Source of the DNA: Anolis sagrei
Taxonomy: Eukaryota > Chordata > Lepidosauria > Squamata > Anolidae
Assembly: GCF_037176765.1 (NCBI RefSeq)
Contig: NC_090022.1
Location: forward strand, 76,447,209-76,511,208
Reading direction: 5' to 3'
DNA: 64,000 nucleotides
Under the pieces are notes generated by a model that was given only the letters and a program-made list of their open reading frames with translations, was not told the DNA's origin and did no database searches. The number at the start of each line of letters is the position of its first letter. Within the stretch, counting starts at the first letter, position 1. The position numbers and the translations under genes were made by a program. Below are positions 49,440 to 58,869 of this stretch, one piece after another.

Positions 49440-49519
49440 GACTCCAGTTGCTGTGCCTACAGGTTCATCGGAACACGCAAGCCCCCTCACCACGGCAAGG
49501 TGACAGTCCGTCGAGGGGG
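49440..49519 (-). ncRNA. Candidate HDV-like self-cleaving ribozyme at the LINE 5' end
   Basis: RNA numbering from 49519. Nucleotides 1-7 (CCCCCUC) pair perfectly with 32-38 (GAGGGGG) as P1. ACC at 19-21 pairs with GGU at 29-31 as a 3-bp P3 closing a 7-nt loop, directly before the P1 3' strand. This spacing equals that of the hepatitis delta virus ribozyme. A P2 pairing (ACGGACU with AGUCGU, one bulge) and a P4 (UGCGUG with CACAGCA) are possible. P1.1 and the catalytic J4/2 cytosine are not clear. Confidence 0.5.
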
Positions 49520-49629
49520 TCTCACAATATCTGCTTCCTTATCTGGGTTATCTGAGTCCGCACTCAGATAATGTGGGATTTCCTGTTTTGATATTCTGGG
49601 ATATAGGGCTGTGTGGAAGGGCGCTCAAC

Positions 49630-50400
49630 CTCATTCAGTATATTTTACAACAGACTCTTCATCTTGAGAATTACCCTATTCATTATTAGAATCAATGCTC
49701 TGGGCCTCTGGGAAAATGTGAAAAGCTAACTCGCTGATTGGCCTGATAAAAGGAAGTCAACTGCTGAACCTTTTTGTGCAAAAAATGTGATAGCCAGACT
49801 ATTTTTTCTTATTAAGTTGCTTAAATAATTAGATTTTAAACAGTGAGTAGAGGTCTATGGTACAGGGCTGTGGAATTCCATTTTCCTTTTATTTCCCAAC
49901 TAATCAGGTGAGCGCTGGTGAACAATATACTAGTTCCGCATTTGCTGCAGGGAAAAATAATTTTGCCTGGAAGACATTGGGGCAGGGAAAATGAAGACTA
50001 TAACTTTGGCCCTCACTGTGATCACAAAGGAGTCAGGCTTCAATCTTAACCTTGATTCTGCTTCCAGAATGTAATAAAGAGAAAACTAATCCTTTATCTT
50101 GTGCGACCAGAAAGTTCTTTCTTTGCACCTTGAGTCCCAGATTTCAGAAAAAGTGGATTATAAATAAACCAAAACAACTGGGAATGTATGTATCCCAGCC
50201 ATCCTTCCCTGACTCATATGTGGACCCTCCCAAAGGATATTCCAGCCACTTTTGAAGACTTCTACTAAAATAAAAAGTTCCCCAGGAAAAGTGTGTATAT
50301 ATACTAAAGTTCTGATCTCCAGAGTGTTTCACGCGAAAGGCCTCAGAGCAAATGTTGTTAGATCATTCTCATTATCAAATTAAAACAAAATACCATATCA
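49630..50400. other. Intergenic stretch upstream of the LINE and beyond the LMAN2 3' end
   Basis: Non-repetitive AT-rich sequence with only short frames; nothing recognised. Confidence 0.5.
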
Positions 50401-50415
50401 AGATCAATTTTCCAT

Positions 50416-50421
50416 TTTATT
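50416..50421 (-). terminator. LMAN2: Poly-A signal of LMAN2
   Basis: AATAAA on the minus strand (GTGAAATAAAATGG), about 700 nt past the stop in otherwise unique sequence. Confidence 0.5.
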
Positions 50422-51116
50422 TCACATGTTCTCTTGTCTGGAAAATGCGAAGAGCTATGTGGTTATGACAAAGTATAATCCTGTCACCAGAATCACATTT
50501 TACAGATGCTTCATGAGATGAGGCATCTGATTTCAAGTAGTGGCATACACACCACAGAGACTGCAGAAAAAACCAAGCTCCTGCCTTTCCAAACCAATAC
50601 AGTGTAATGTACTTTCCATCACCAAAAAGGAGGGGGAGGGGGTTGATCGCCACTACTTGTTTTAGGGAAGCTTAATCTCACTTCCAACAATGCTTTAAAA
50701 AGTTCCACAACGGAGTGGGTTTATGTGCCACACCAAACAAACTGTCCCCATCAGGGCTATGGGAAGACTGCCCTGTTGTTGGAAGCACCAGCAGATTCTA
50801 GTTGGCAGGTAGAGTCATGCCCTGTGGAAGAAGGATACTTACCCTTTCTAAGCTCCCATCAGTGTTATTGGGTTTTTTTTTTCTTTAAAAGGGCTGATGG
50901 CTTGGAAGAGCATTCAAAAGAGAAGAAAAAATCAAGGCTCCCAAGTAGGATCGTACCCTACATTCTGGATTGTTTGCAACATGTTCCTGGCTAATACATC
51001 CAGGACAAAAAAGATATGAAAATATTCCATATATTTCTCTGAAAGAGCCTTTTAGAAACCAGTCTATACAATTCTCCCACCCCCCAACCCTGTAAAAAAC
51101 TTGGCCCACTCCCCTG

Positions 51117-54100
51117 CTAATAAAATCGCTTGTTCCGCTCCTGGCGTTTCTGGAAGACCACAGCACCCACCACGGCACACACAATGATGCCAAGCAATGA
51201 GCACAGCAGCAGCAGGAACACCTTCCAGCCTGTCAGGGGCCCACTACGGAAGTTTCCTGTTGGATCATCCACATTGTCTAGAGAAAGAGAAAAAACATTT
51301 AGAAAGTAAGAGTGCACACACCACAAATTCAGGCTATACAAATAAAGAACAAGACAACAAAGATTAGATAGTATAAGATTACATCCAACATAACAATGAT
51401 AGTGATTTTGCACACACATTCTGAGATAGGCCCACTCAAGGTTAATACTAAATTCAGCAGGTTTACTTACTGGAATACACACAGAGTATTGCTGTTATAA
51501 TTCCAAAGTCCTATAAAGTGAACTCCAGAGGAGCACAAGCAGGTTTTGTTTTATGTGTCTTGTTTCAACCAAGGAACAAGTATTGTTTAGTGAACACGCA
51601 TACTTTCACAGTAGTCACATTAGCAACTCACCTTTGGGTGACTTCAGGAGGCTTACACTAGGCTCAATTTTTGTCCAATCAATGTTTTCTTCCTCTGGTG
51701 TATGCTCCACCATCAGCTGGAATAACTTCATTGAGATGATATCATGGTTGTCTGGGAAACAGAATCAAGATGTCATAGCAGCCAAGTGTCTTTCTCTATC
51801 TACATGTTTCTTAACAAAAAAAGCGTTATTTCAGGAATGAGCGCTCCACTAGTACTAAGGTAAGGTGAATTAAACAGGAACACTCAATGGCTCTGTTATA
51901 AAGATCTGCATATCCAGGCAGAACAGTCAATTCCAACTCAGAAGTAAACCATTCTTACCAGATAGATCTCCAGTACCAGCAGAAGCCCCAAAGAAGTAAC
52001 CTGTGGGTAATCGAACTCCTGCAACATCAAAGCAGTTTTTCCATTCATTTTTATCCTCTACATCAGTCATTACCTGCAAAATAAGTTCAGATATTACGAA
52101 CTATTTACCATTCAACTCTCAGCCACCTGGAATCTGCAAGCAGAGTTTCATTCCTGAGAAAAATTAAACTGGCCAAACCATAATAAATTGCCTGGATCTT
52201 TGCTGCTATGTTTTGCATCTCGGTGACAACAGGAAAACCTGTGGTGACTCTGCCCATTCAGTCCAGAAAACTATGGAACAGTCATGCATTAGTAGATGGC
52301 TCTACATGGATCCTGGGGCCGATGCAGAGTGGCAAATGCCAGATCTGCCCCGAGATAGAATTTATCACCAGCCCCTTGGCCACTGTGGAGATGGGAGCGA
52401 GTTCTGACTGTCCAGCAGCACCGAAGCCACACCCTTCCCTTGACAACCCATGGCCAAGTTATTCAATGCAATACCACAGATGAACTTACTGTGAGACGCC
52501 CCCGAGAATAGCGGATGGCCAAAAATGTATCATGGTTCTGGTTACGAATGTCAGCTGTGCAGCCAGCCAGTTCTGTCCAGCGCCCGTCCTTGCCATGGTC
52601 GTAGTTCAAGGATCCATTGTTCACCATGGCAGAGATATAGGGAAAAACACGCTGCAGAATGAAAATATTGGGAATTGAAATCTTTCACATTGTGCTTATC
52701 TTTAATATTTTTAATAGCTCCCAAAACTGCATACTATGGTGCAGTATCACTCATTTTAGATCAGGGGTCCACAAACTAAGGCCAGTGGCCGGATGCGGCC
52801 CTCCAAGGCCATTTACCCACATTCCACCCTAAATTTTAGGCTTAGGGTTGCCCTAAGTCTGAAACGACTTGAAGGCACACAGCAACAACAATCCTAATTA
52901 ACTTGACTATCTCATCAGCCAAAACCAGGCCCGCACTTCTCACTGAAATACTGGTAAATTTATGTTGGTTAACATTTTTCTTCATTTTAAATATTGTATT
53001 GTTCTTTCATTTGTTTTTTTCAAACTATAATCTGGCCACCCAACAGTTTGAAGGACCATGAACCACCCCTCTGCCTAAAAAGTTTGAGGATCATTTTAGA
53101 TCATTCTAAATCCCAGATATATCTTGGAGGTAGAAATAGCCTCTAAAGCATACACTAGTTACCACTAACCTCAGTGGCTTCATCATTTGGATAAGTGTCC
53201 AGGAAAATAGCCAACCCGTGAAAGTTATCTTTGCTGCCAAAGACAGGGCCTATGGAAAGCAAAGACCACCAGAATTAATAGGGAAATCAGTTTTGATCAA
53301 CTAAATTTATGTACCCAGCAAGCAAAGCACTGAAGATGAATCTAAACATGCTTGTTGGTATCAAAAATAAAAGCAAGATCGGTCATTTCAAAGCACTTGT
53401 TAAGTTGACAGACAGCATTCCAAAAAAAGGAATCTATTTATTTCCAGCATTTATACCCCGTTCTTCTCAACCCCCAAGGGGGAACTCAGGGTGGCTTACA
53501 TTGGCAGCAATTCGATGCCGACAGCATACAAACACATGAAATAATTCTCAAACATTCTCCACAAAAGATATTAAGGGTATGGAAGATACTACTCTACTTC
53601 AAGGACAAAGACATTGGAGATTGGCACGTAGGACCTCCTAAAGTACCTGCTGTAAGGCGCTCTCGAGTGTACCACAAGGCAAAGCCATCCCCATGCAGAT
53701 TCTTTTTTCCTGCTCCGTGGATCTTGAACTGAACATGAAGCTCCCAATCTTTTAAGAAACAGGGCTAGAAAAGAGAATGTAGCAACACAGAACACCTTTG
53801 AGTACACTTCATAAATTCACATAGAGATAAAGAGCACAAGCAATGCGGGTAAATGTGGCAACACTGCGGCTGATTGCACCCCCACACCCCTTTCAATGAA
53901 GAAAGGACACTTACCACTCGATTCCAGATGGAGCCCTCCTTGCTACGCTCATCAGGGGTCAGTCGGACATACTGACTGGTCAGCATTGTGCTTCCTTGAA
54001 AATCCCACAGGGGCATTGAACTGGAGCCGACACCTAAAACACAGGATGCAGCATGAAGTCGCATTGCTATGGAAAAGCTTGATCTTGTTATTTAGATATA

Positions 54101-55982
54101 TTGCTTTGACTTATGAACGACAACATAGACAGTAAAGCTGCATATTTAAACTGGGACATAACAAAAATAAAAATGGCAGAAGCTGTTGTTTTACTTCAAA
54201 CTGTAGTGCAATGGATTTGGAGTTAAACAACAGCATTTATAGAAACGGAAACCTTGTGAGATGACTCAATGGTTTACAGTACCATGTATACAGTTGGAAT
54301 TCTACATCCACAGGTTCAACCATCTACTGCTTGAAGATTTCTCCCCTCAAATAATCCAATAAGCAAACCATTTTGTATTAATTAACCTGGTAGTGTAGTG
54401 GGTTAAACTGCTGAATTGCTAAACTTGCTGACTGAAAGGTCGGTGGTTTGATTCTGGGTGTCAGGGTGTGCTCCCATTGTTAGGCCCAACTTCTGCTAAC
54501 TTAGTAGTTCAAAAACACACAAGTGTGAGAAGATCAGTAGGTACTGCTTTGGTGGGCAGATAACGACACTCCATGCAGTCATGCCAGCCACATGACCTTG
54601 GAGGCTTCTACGGACAACACCGGCTCTTCAGCTTAGAAATGCAGATGAACACCTCTAGAGTTGGACATGACTAGACTTAATGTCAAGGGGAAAACCTTTT
54701 CACATTTTACTACACCACTGTATACAATAGGATTTCAGCATCCACAGATTTTGGTATCCATAAGGATCCTGAAACCAAATCCCAGCAGATTTGAAGGGCC
54801 TATGGTACCAAGTATCTGGAGGTCCATCTGCACTGGAATTAATGCAGTCTGACCTCACTTCAACTTTTATGGCTCAGTGCTATGAAATCTTAGGATTTGT
54901 AGTTTGGCGAGATAGCCCCAGCTTCTGCCAACCTAGCAGTTTGAAAACATGTAAATGTGAGCAGATCAATAGGTATCGCTCTGGTGGGAAGGTAATGGCG
55001 GTCCATACAGTCATGCTGGTCACATGACCTTGGAGGTGTCTATGGACAATGCCGGCTCTTCAGCTTAGAAACGGAGATAAGCACCATCCCCAAGAGTTGG
55101 ACATGACTAGACTTAATGTCGGGGAAATGGCTGGAAAGGGAGTAATCACTTTGAGGACGTTCCAGGGTTAAGGAAGTGGATGTGCATCACACCCAGGGCC
55201 CTTCCACACAGCCCTATATCCCAGAATATCGAGCAGAAAATCCCACAATATCTGCTTTGAATTGAGTTATCCGAGTCCACATTCAGATGTGGGATTTTCT
55301 GCCTTTACCGAGATAGCAGTAGTCTCCGGCAGAGAAGCTAAAGGCCTGGCAAAACTACAGCCCCCGTGATTTCATGGCAACTAAAGTGCATTAACTCTCA
55401 ATTATGGTAGAGCAGGCATAGCCAAACTTTGGCCCTCCAGGTGTTTTGGATTTCAACTCCCACAATTCCTAACAGCCTACCGGCTGTTAGGAATTGTGAG
55501 AGTTGAAGTCCAAAACACCTGGAGGGCCGAAGCTTGCCCAGGCCTGAGGTAAAAGGTTTCTCTTGAGTACAGGCAGATTTTCCAGAGTGTTATTCCCTAG
55601 GCTGCCTGGTGAAGATGTGAGTGAATGCAGCAGACAATCCAGTCCTGCCTGGCTCTTTCGTTGCCTTCCTCCTCTCGCGAAGCTCGAGAGCGGAGCCCTC
55701 CCTTTGGGGGAAGAGGGCCCGGCTCTCGGCGAGGGGAAGCCAGGCTCCGAAGGAGGAAAGGGCCCGAGACCCACCCTGGTAAGGCTTGATGAGGGAGTGC
55801 TCCCGCTTGAGGTGCTCGTTGTTGCCGTCCGTGAGCTCCGCGGCCCCCCGCGGCGGCGCCGTCAGGGCCAGGAGCAGCGCGGGGAGGAGCAGCAGCGTGG
55901 GCGCCCCCGCCATCCCGGCCCACCGCGCCGATCCCCCTCGGCCACGGCCGCCGCCGCCACCGCCTCCCGGATCCGCTACCAT
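51117..55982 (-). CDS. LMAN2: LMAN2 (VIP36), L-type lectin cargo receptor, 337-360 aa
   Basis: Type I membrane lectin that binds high-mannose glycans and cycles in the early secretory pathway. Coding exons on the minus strand: 55982-55775, 54033-53915, 53764-53647, 53249-53170, 52651-52490, 52073-51959, 51751-51632 and 51277-51117, all in phase. Two start codons are in frame: 55982 (adds a Gly/Arg-rich 23 residues) and 55913, which gives a compact signal peptide (APTLLLLPALLLALTAPPRG) and is the likelier start. Lectin domain: EHLKREHSLIKPYQ, SMPLWDFQGSTMLTSQYVRL, GDGFALWYTRERL, GLAIFLDTYPND, NGSLNYDHGKDGRW, TGYFFGASAGTGDLSDNHDI. Then one membrane span (FLLLLCSLLGIIVCAVVGAV) and tail FQKRQERNKRFY, identical to the mammalian VIP36 tail as I recall it. 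Exon 1 is in a CpG-rich block. Confidence 0.95.
52762..53093. mobile_element. hAT-type MITE (family F5) in LMAN2 intron 4
   Basis: CAGGGGTCCACAAACTAAGG to AGTTTGAGGATCA, flanked by TTTTAGAT on both sides (52754-52761, 53094-53101). Body matches 34916-35271. Confidence 0.88.
53430..53545 (-). mobile_element. L2-like LINE/SINE 3' end in LMAN2 intron 3
   Basis: Minus-strand L2-type end: GCCACCCTGAGTTCCCCCTT, then GGTTGAGAAGAACGGGG and TATAAATG. Confidence 0.55.
54395..54710 (+). mobile_element. tRNA-type SINE in LMAN2 intron 1, copy 1
   Basis: tRNA-like head (GTAGTGTAGTGGGTTAAACT; GGTTTGATTC B-box-like). The body is CAGTCATGCCAGCCACATGA, CCTTGGAGGCTTCTACGGAC, CGGCTCTTCAGCTTAGAAAT and AGTTGGACATGACTAGACTT, ending AAAACCTTTT. 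A second copy is at 54917-55128. Confidence 0.7.
54820..55404. repeat. Palindromic MITE (family F3) opened by a SINE and a second MITE
   Basis: The left half (to 54907: GGAATTAATGCAGTCTGACC, GGATTTGTAGTTTGG) and right half (from 55318: CTCCGGCAGAGAAGC, AACTACAGCCCCCGTG, TGCATTAACTC) are separated by 392 bp flanked by the 9-bp duplication CGAGATAGC (54908-54916, 55309-55317). Inside lie a SINE body (54917-55128) and a family F4 MITE (55197-55308). Confidence 0.7.
55129..55250. repeat. Left arm of an inverted repeat around LMAN2 exon 1
   Basis: GGCTGGAAAGGGAGTAATCA through GTGTGCATCACACCCAGGGC and on into F4 sequence. The right arm is the complement at about 56456-56585. Roughly 90 percent identity by eye, with about 1.2 kb between the arms. 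Confidence 0.8.
55413..55546. mobile_element. hAT-type MITE (family F2) near LMAN2 exon 1
   Basis: CAGGCATAGCCAAACTTTGG to GAAGCTTGCCCAGGCCTG, hairpin centred on CAGCCTACCGGCTGTTAGG. Flanking octamers TGGTAGAG / AGGTAAAA are only loosely alike. Confidence 0.8.
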
Positions 55983-55983
55983 C

Positions 55984-56330
55984 CTACGCCCCCTTGTCCC
56001 GCTACTTCCTGCTTCCGGCCGGCCTCCCCAGACCGGAAGCAGACGTCTGGGAAAGCGAAGCCCGGGCAGGCAGGTAGCCGCTCTTTGTTTTCTAACTGGT
56101 CTCTATGGTCGAAGCCCTGCCCCTGACGGCGGAGGGAGATTGGATGAAACGTCAGAATGGCCGGCGCCCCCTGCTGGTCCTGAGAGGCGGAAGGCCAAAG
56201 GAGCGCCACGTGGATCCACCTGAGTGGATGGAAGGAGGGAGGGAGGGAAGGAGGGAGAAGCGCGAGCAAGAGCCCATTCTCAGTCGCCTTCCCGCCATGA
56301 CATTAAGGACAGAGGGTGTGGCGGAGTAGA
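55984..56330 (-). promoter_or_regulatory. LMAN2: CpG-rich promoter of LMAN2
   Basis: GC-rich block upstream of LMAN2 exon 1 with two convergent ETS-type sites (CTTCCGG 56012-56018, CCGGAAG 56033-56039) and a (GGGA)n tract (56228-56258). No TATA box. The CpG-rich zone begins inside exon 1 (about 55650). Confidence 0.65.
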
Positions 56331-56392
56331 AACCTGCTTTGAGTCTGGCATGGAGAGGCCTCTTGCAATGGCACTCTTTGCTCAACTCTGTG

Positions 56393-56585
56393 GGCCCATC
56401 CACACAGCCCAGAATATCAAGGCAGAAAATCCCACAATATCTGCCTTGAACTGGGGATTTTCTGCCTTGTGGGATTTTCTGCCTTGATATTCTGGGATAT
56501 GGGGCTGTGTGGAAGGGCCCTGGGTGTGATGCACACCCACTTCCTCAACCCTGGACCGTCCTCAAAGTGATTACCCATTCCAGCC
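56393..56585. repeat. Palindromic MITE (family F4) and right arm of the LMAN2 inverted repeat
   Basis: GGGCCCATCCACACAGCCCA to GGCTGTGTGGAAGGGCCC (56393-56520), continued by TGGGTGTGATGCACACCCAC through ATTCCAGCC (56521-56585), the complement of 55129-55200. Confidence 0.8.
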
Positions 56586-56653
56586 ATGGGTTGAGAGCAC
56601 AGGAAGCATCCCTGCCACACAGCTGTGCAAAATCCACATTGAACTGGATTATA

Positions 56654-57189
56654 CAGGGTGAGGCAGCATAACTTCCTTTTTTCAAAACTTAATAAGACTC
56701 GTATGAATCAGAACTTTTTTTAGTATAATGTAGGCGCATACCTAAAGTTTTGTTTTACATAGTTTTGAAGATCAAAAGAGTTAAGTGACGTCCCCACTCT
56801 CCATACACTGAGTAAACCGATTTCTGGCGTTTGTCATGACTTTCCAGCATAGCAGGCGTTATGTTGGCAATTTCTTCCTGGATGTTGATCTTCAAATCTT
56901 GTAGGGTTCTTGGACGGTTCACATAAACACGGGATTAAAAAAAAACCCATAGAAAATATCACAAGGGGCCAAATCTGGAGAGCAGGCCGGCCACTCCAAA
57001 TCCACTCGAAAAGTAGGCCTCAACGGCAAAAGCACGCTCCTCACTGTTCCAACACATGATGGCAACTGAACTGTGTCAGGACAAAATTTTATACTCCCGC
57101 CTCTCAAACGAGACCACTAGCACTTGCTACGTCTTCAACCGACTGAATGGTACGCATTTTAAAAAAGGAAGTTATTCTGCTTCACCCTG
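56654..57189 (-). mobile_element. mariner-like non-autonomous transposon, copy 3
   Basis: TA-flanked; CAGGGTGAGGCAGCATAACT and CTGCTTCACCCTG ends. On the minus strand it encodes the N-terminal start region, the same deletion junction as copy 2, a SPDLAPCD-like box (third catalytic Asp region of mariners) and the NRPRTLQDLKIN C-terminal part. It is inserted in an F4 MITE: GAACTGGATTA before it continues as TATAGCAGTG after it. Confidence 0.85.
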
Positions 57190-57585
57190 TATAGCAGTGT
57201 GAACTCAGGGGTTTTCCATGGAGCCATATAGCCCAGAATACCAAGGCAGATAATCCACAATATCTGCTTTGAACTGGGTTATCTGAGGGCCCTTCTTGCG
57301 CAGCCCTATAGCCCAGAATATCCAGGCAGAAAATCCCACATCTGAATGTGGACTCGGATAACCCAATTCAAAACAGATATTGTGGGATTTTCTGCTCGAT
57401 ATTCTAGGATATAGGGCTGTGTGGAAGGGCCCTGAAGCCCCTTCTACACAGCTGGATAAAATCCCACATCTGCTTTGAATTGGAATATATGACAGTGTAG
57501 ACTCATAACCCAGTTCAAAGTAGATTTTGTGGGATTTTTTGCCTTGATATTCTGGGTTATATGGCTGCGGAAGGCACCTCAGTCC
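57190..57585. repeat. Cluster of palindromic MITEs (family F4)
   Basis: Parts or wholes of at least three F4 elements in tandem: 57190-57280, 57286-57433 (GGGCCCTTCTTGCGCAGCCC to GTGTGGAAGGGCCC) and 57436-57580 (GCCCCTTCTACACAGCTGGA to ATATGGCTGCGGAAGGC). Confidence 0.7.
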
Positions 57586-57591
57586 ACGCTG

Positions 57592-58370
57592 TCATGTTGT
57601 TCACTCATTCAGTTGTTTCCGACTCTTCGTGACCTCATGGACCAGCCCACGCCAAAGCACCCTGTCGGCCATCACCACCCCCAGCTCCTTCAAGGTCAAC
57701 CCAGTCACTTCAAGGATGCCATCCATCCATCTTGCCCTTGGTTGGCCTCTCTTCCTTTTTCCTTCCATTTTCCCCAGCATAATTGTCTTCTCTAAGCTTT
57801 CCTTTCTTCTCATGATGTAGCCAAAGCACTTTATCTTTGCCTCTAAGAACCTTCCCTCCAATGAGCAGCCGAGCTGTACTTCCTGAAGTATGGACTGGTT
57901 GGACCTTCTCGCTGTCCAAGGTACTCTCAGAACTTTCCTCCAGCACCACAGTTCAAAAGCATCTATCTTCCTTCGCTCAGCCTTCTCTATGGTCCAGCTG
58001 TCACAACTATAGGTAACTATGGGGAATACCATTGCTTTAGCTATGCGGACCTTTGTTGCCAGTGTGATGTCTCTACTCTTCACTATTTTATCGAGATTGG
58101 TCATTGCTCTCCTCCCAAGCAGTAAGTGTCTTCTGATTTCCTGGCTGCATTCTGTGTCTGCAGTAGTCTTTGCACCTAGAAATACAAAGTCTGTTACGGC
58201 CTCCATGTTTTCTCCCTCTATTTCCCAGTTGTCAATCATTCCTGTTGTCATAATCTTGGGTTTTTTATGTTTAACTGCAACCCAGCTTTTGCGCTTTCTT
58301 CTTTCACCTTGATTAGAAGGTTCCTCAGCTCCTTCTCGCTTTCGACCATCAAAGTGGTATCATCTGCATA
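57592..58370 (-). mobile_element. RTE-BovB LINE 3' fragment
   Basis: An open frame of 216 codons (57601-58251) encodes the BovB RT end: IDNWEIEGENMEAVTDFVFL, AKAMVFPIVTYSCDSWTIEK, FELWCWRKVLRVPWTARRSN, GYIMRRKESLEKTIMLGKME, KELGVVMADRVLWRGLVHEV. The 5' side is truncated near 58370 and flanked by F4 MITE sequence. Orientation is the same as the 24295-25110 copy. Confidence 0.92.
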
Positions 58371-58374
58371 TAGC

Positions 58375-58868
58375 ACTGCCATATAACAGTTCAAATCAGA
58401 TAATGTGGGATTTTACACAGCTGTGTGGAAGGGGGCTCAAATAATCCAGTTCAGATATTGTGGTATTTTCTACCTGGATATACTGGGTTGTATAGCTGCG
58501 TGGAAGGGCCCTAAGTAAAATTGTTCAGCAGTGTGGAGGCATTCCATATTTCCCTGTTAGCTGGAAGGGGAAATAAAAATAATGCTACCGAGCAATACTT
58601 AGCCTGGTCTTAAATTATTCAGATCAATTTAGCAATGCTTCTACCCTTCATTAAAATAATATAGCTTTCTTCAGCTAAAAATTAATCCTGTTTAGGAAAT
58701 ACCTTGTTTCCTCAGTAGCTATGGCTCCTTCCTGAATAAAAACCCACATTACATTATCTGCTTTGAACTGGAATATATGGCAATGTGGAAAGATAACCCA
58801 GTTCAAAGCAAATCTTGTGGGTTATTATGCCTTGATATTGTGGGTTATATGGCTGTGTGGAAGGGCTG
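58375..58868. repeat. Further family F4 MITE copies
   Basis: Partial copies at 58375-58440 and 58440-58512, and a full palindrome at about 58740-58868 (ATCTGCTTTGAACTGGAATA, then CAGTTCAAAGCAAATCTTG, ending GGCTGTGTGGAAGGGC). Confidence 0.65.
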
Positions 58869-58869
58869 T

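Larger units (their letters stand above)
45616..49519 (-). mobile_element. Full-length APE-type LINE, Ingi/Vingi-like
   Basis: Bounded by a 10-bp duplication TCTCACAATA (45606-45615, 49520-49529). From its 5' end at 49519: an HDV-ribozyme-like leader, a 5' UTR of about 635 nt, one long ORF (48884-45621) and a tail of TAAG repeats. The 3' UTR is almost absent because the stop codon lies in the tail. The C-terminal C2H2 motif, APE endonuclease and ribozyme-like leader recall the Ingi group (T. cruzi L1Tc; vertebrate Vingi), but the clade was not confirmed. Uninterrupted frame plus exact duplication suggest recent activity. Confidence 0.85.
45560..49624. repeat. Palindromic MITE (family F4) split by a 3.9-kb LINE
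   Basis: Left part 45560-45615 (GGGCCCTTCCACACAGTCCT, AATAACAAGGCAGAAAATC) and right part 49530-49624 (ATCTGCTTCCTTATCTGGGT to GCTGTGTGGAAGGGCGC) form one F4 element once the LINE and one copy of TCTCACAATA are removed. Confidence 0.85.

Noticed and set aside
55563-56269. Plus-strand frames of up to 187 codons at the LMAN2 promoter
   Set aside because: They are antisense to LMAN2 exon 1 and GC-rich flank; proline/arginine-rich composition is expected from CpG-dense DNA.
57601-58251. 216-codon minus frame as a host gene
   Set aside because: It is the C-terminal part of the BovB reverse transcriptase, truncated at the 5' side.
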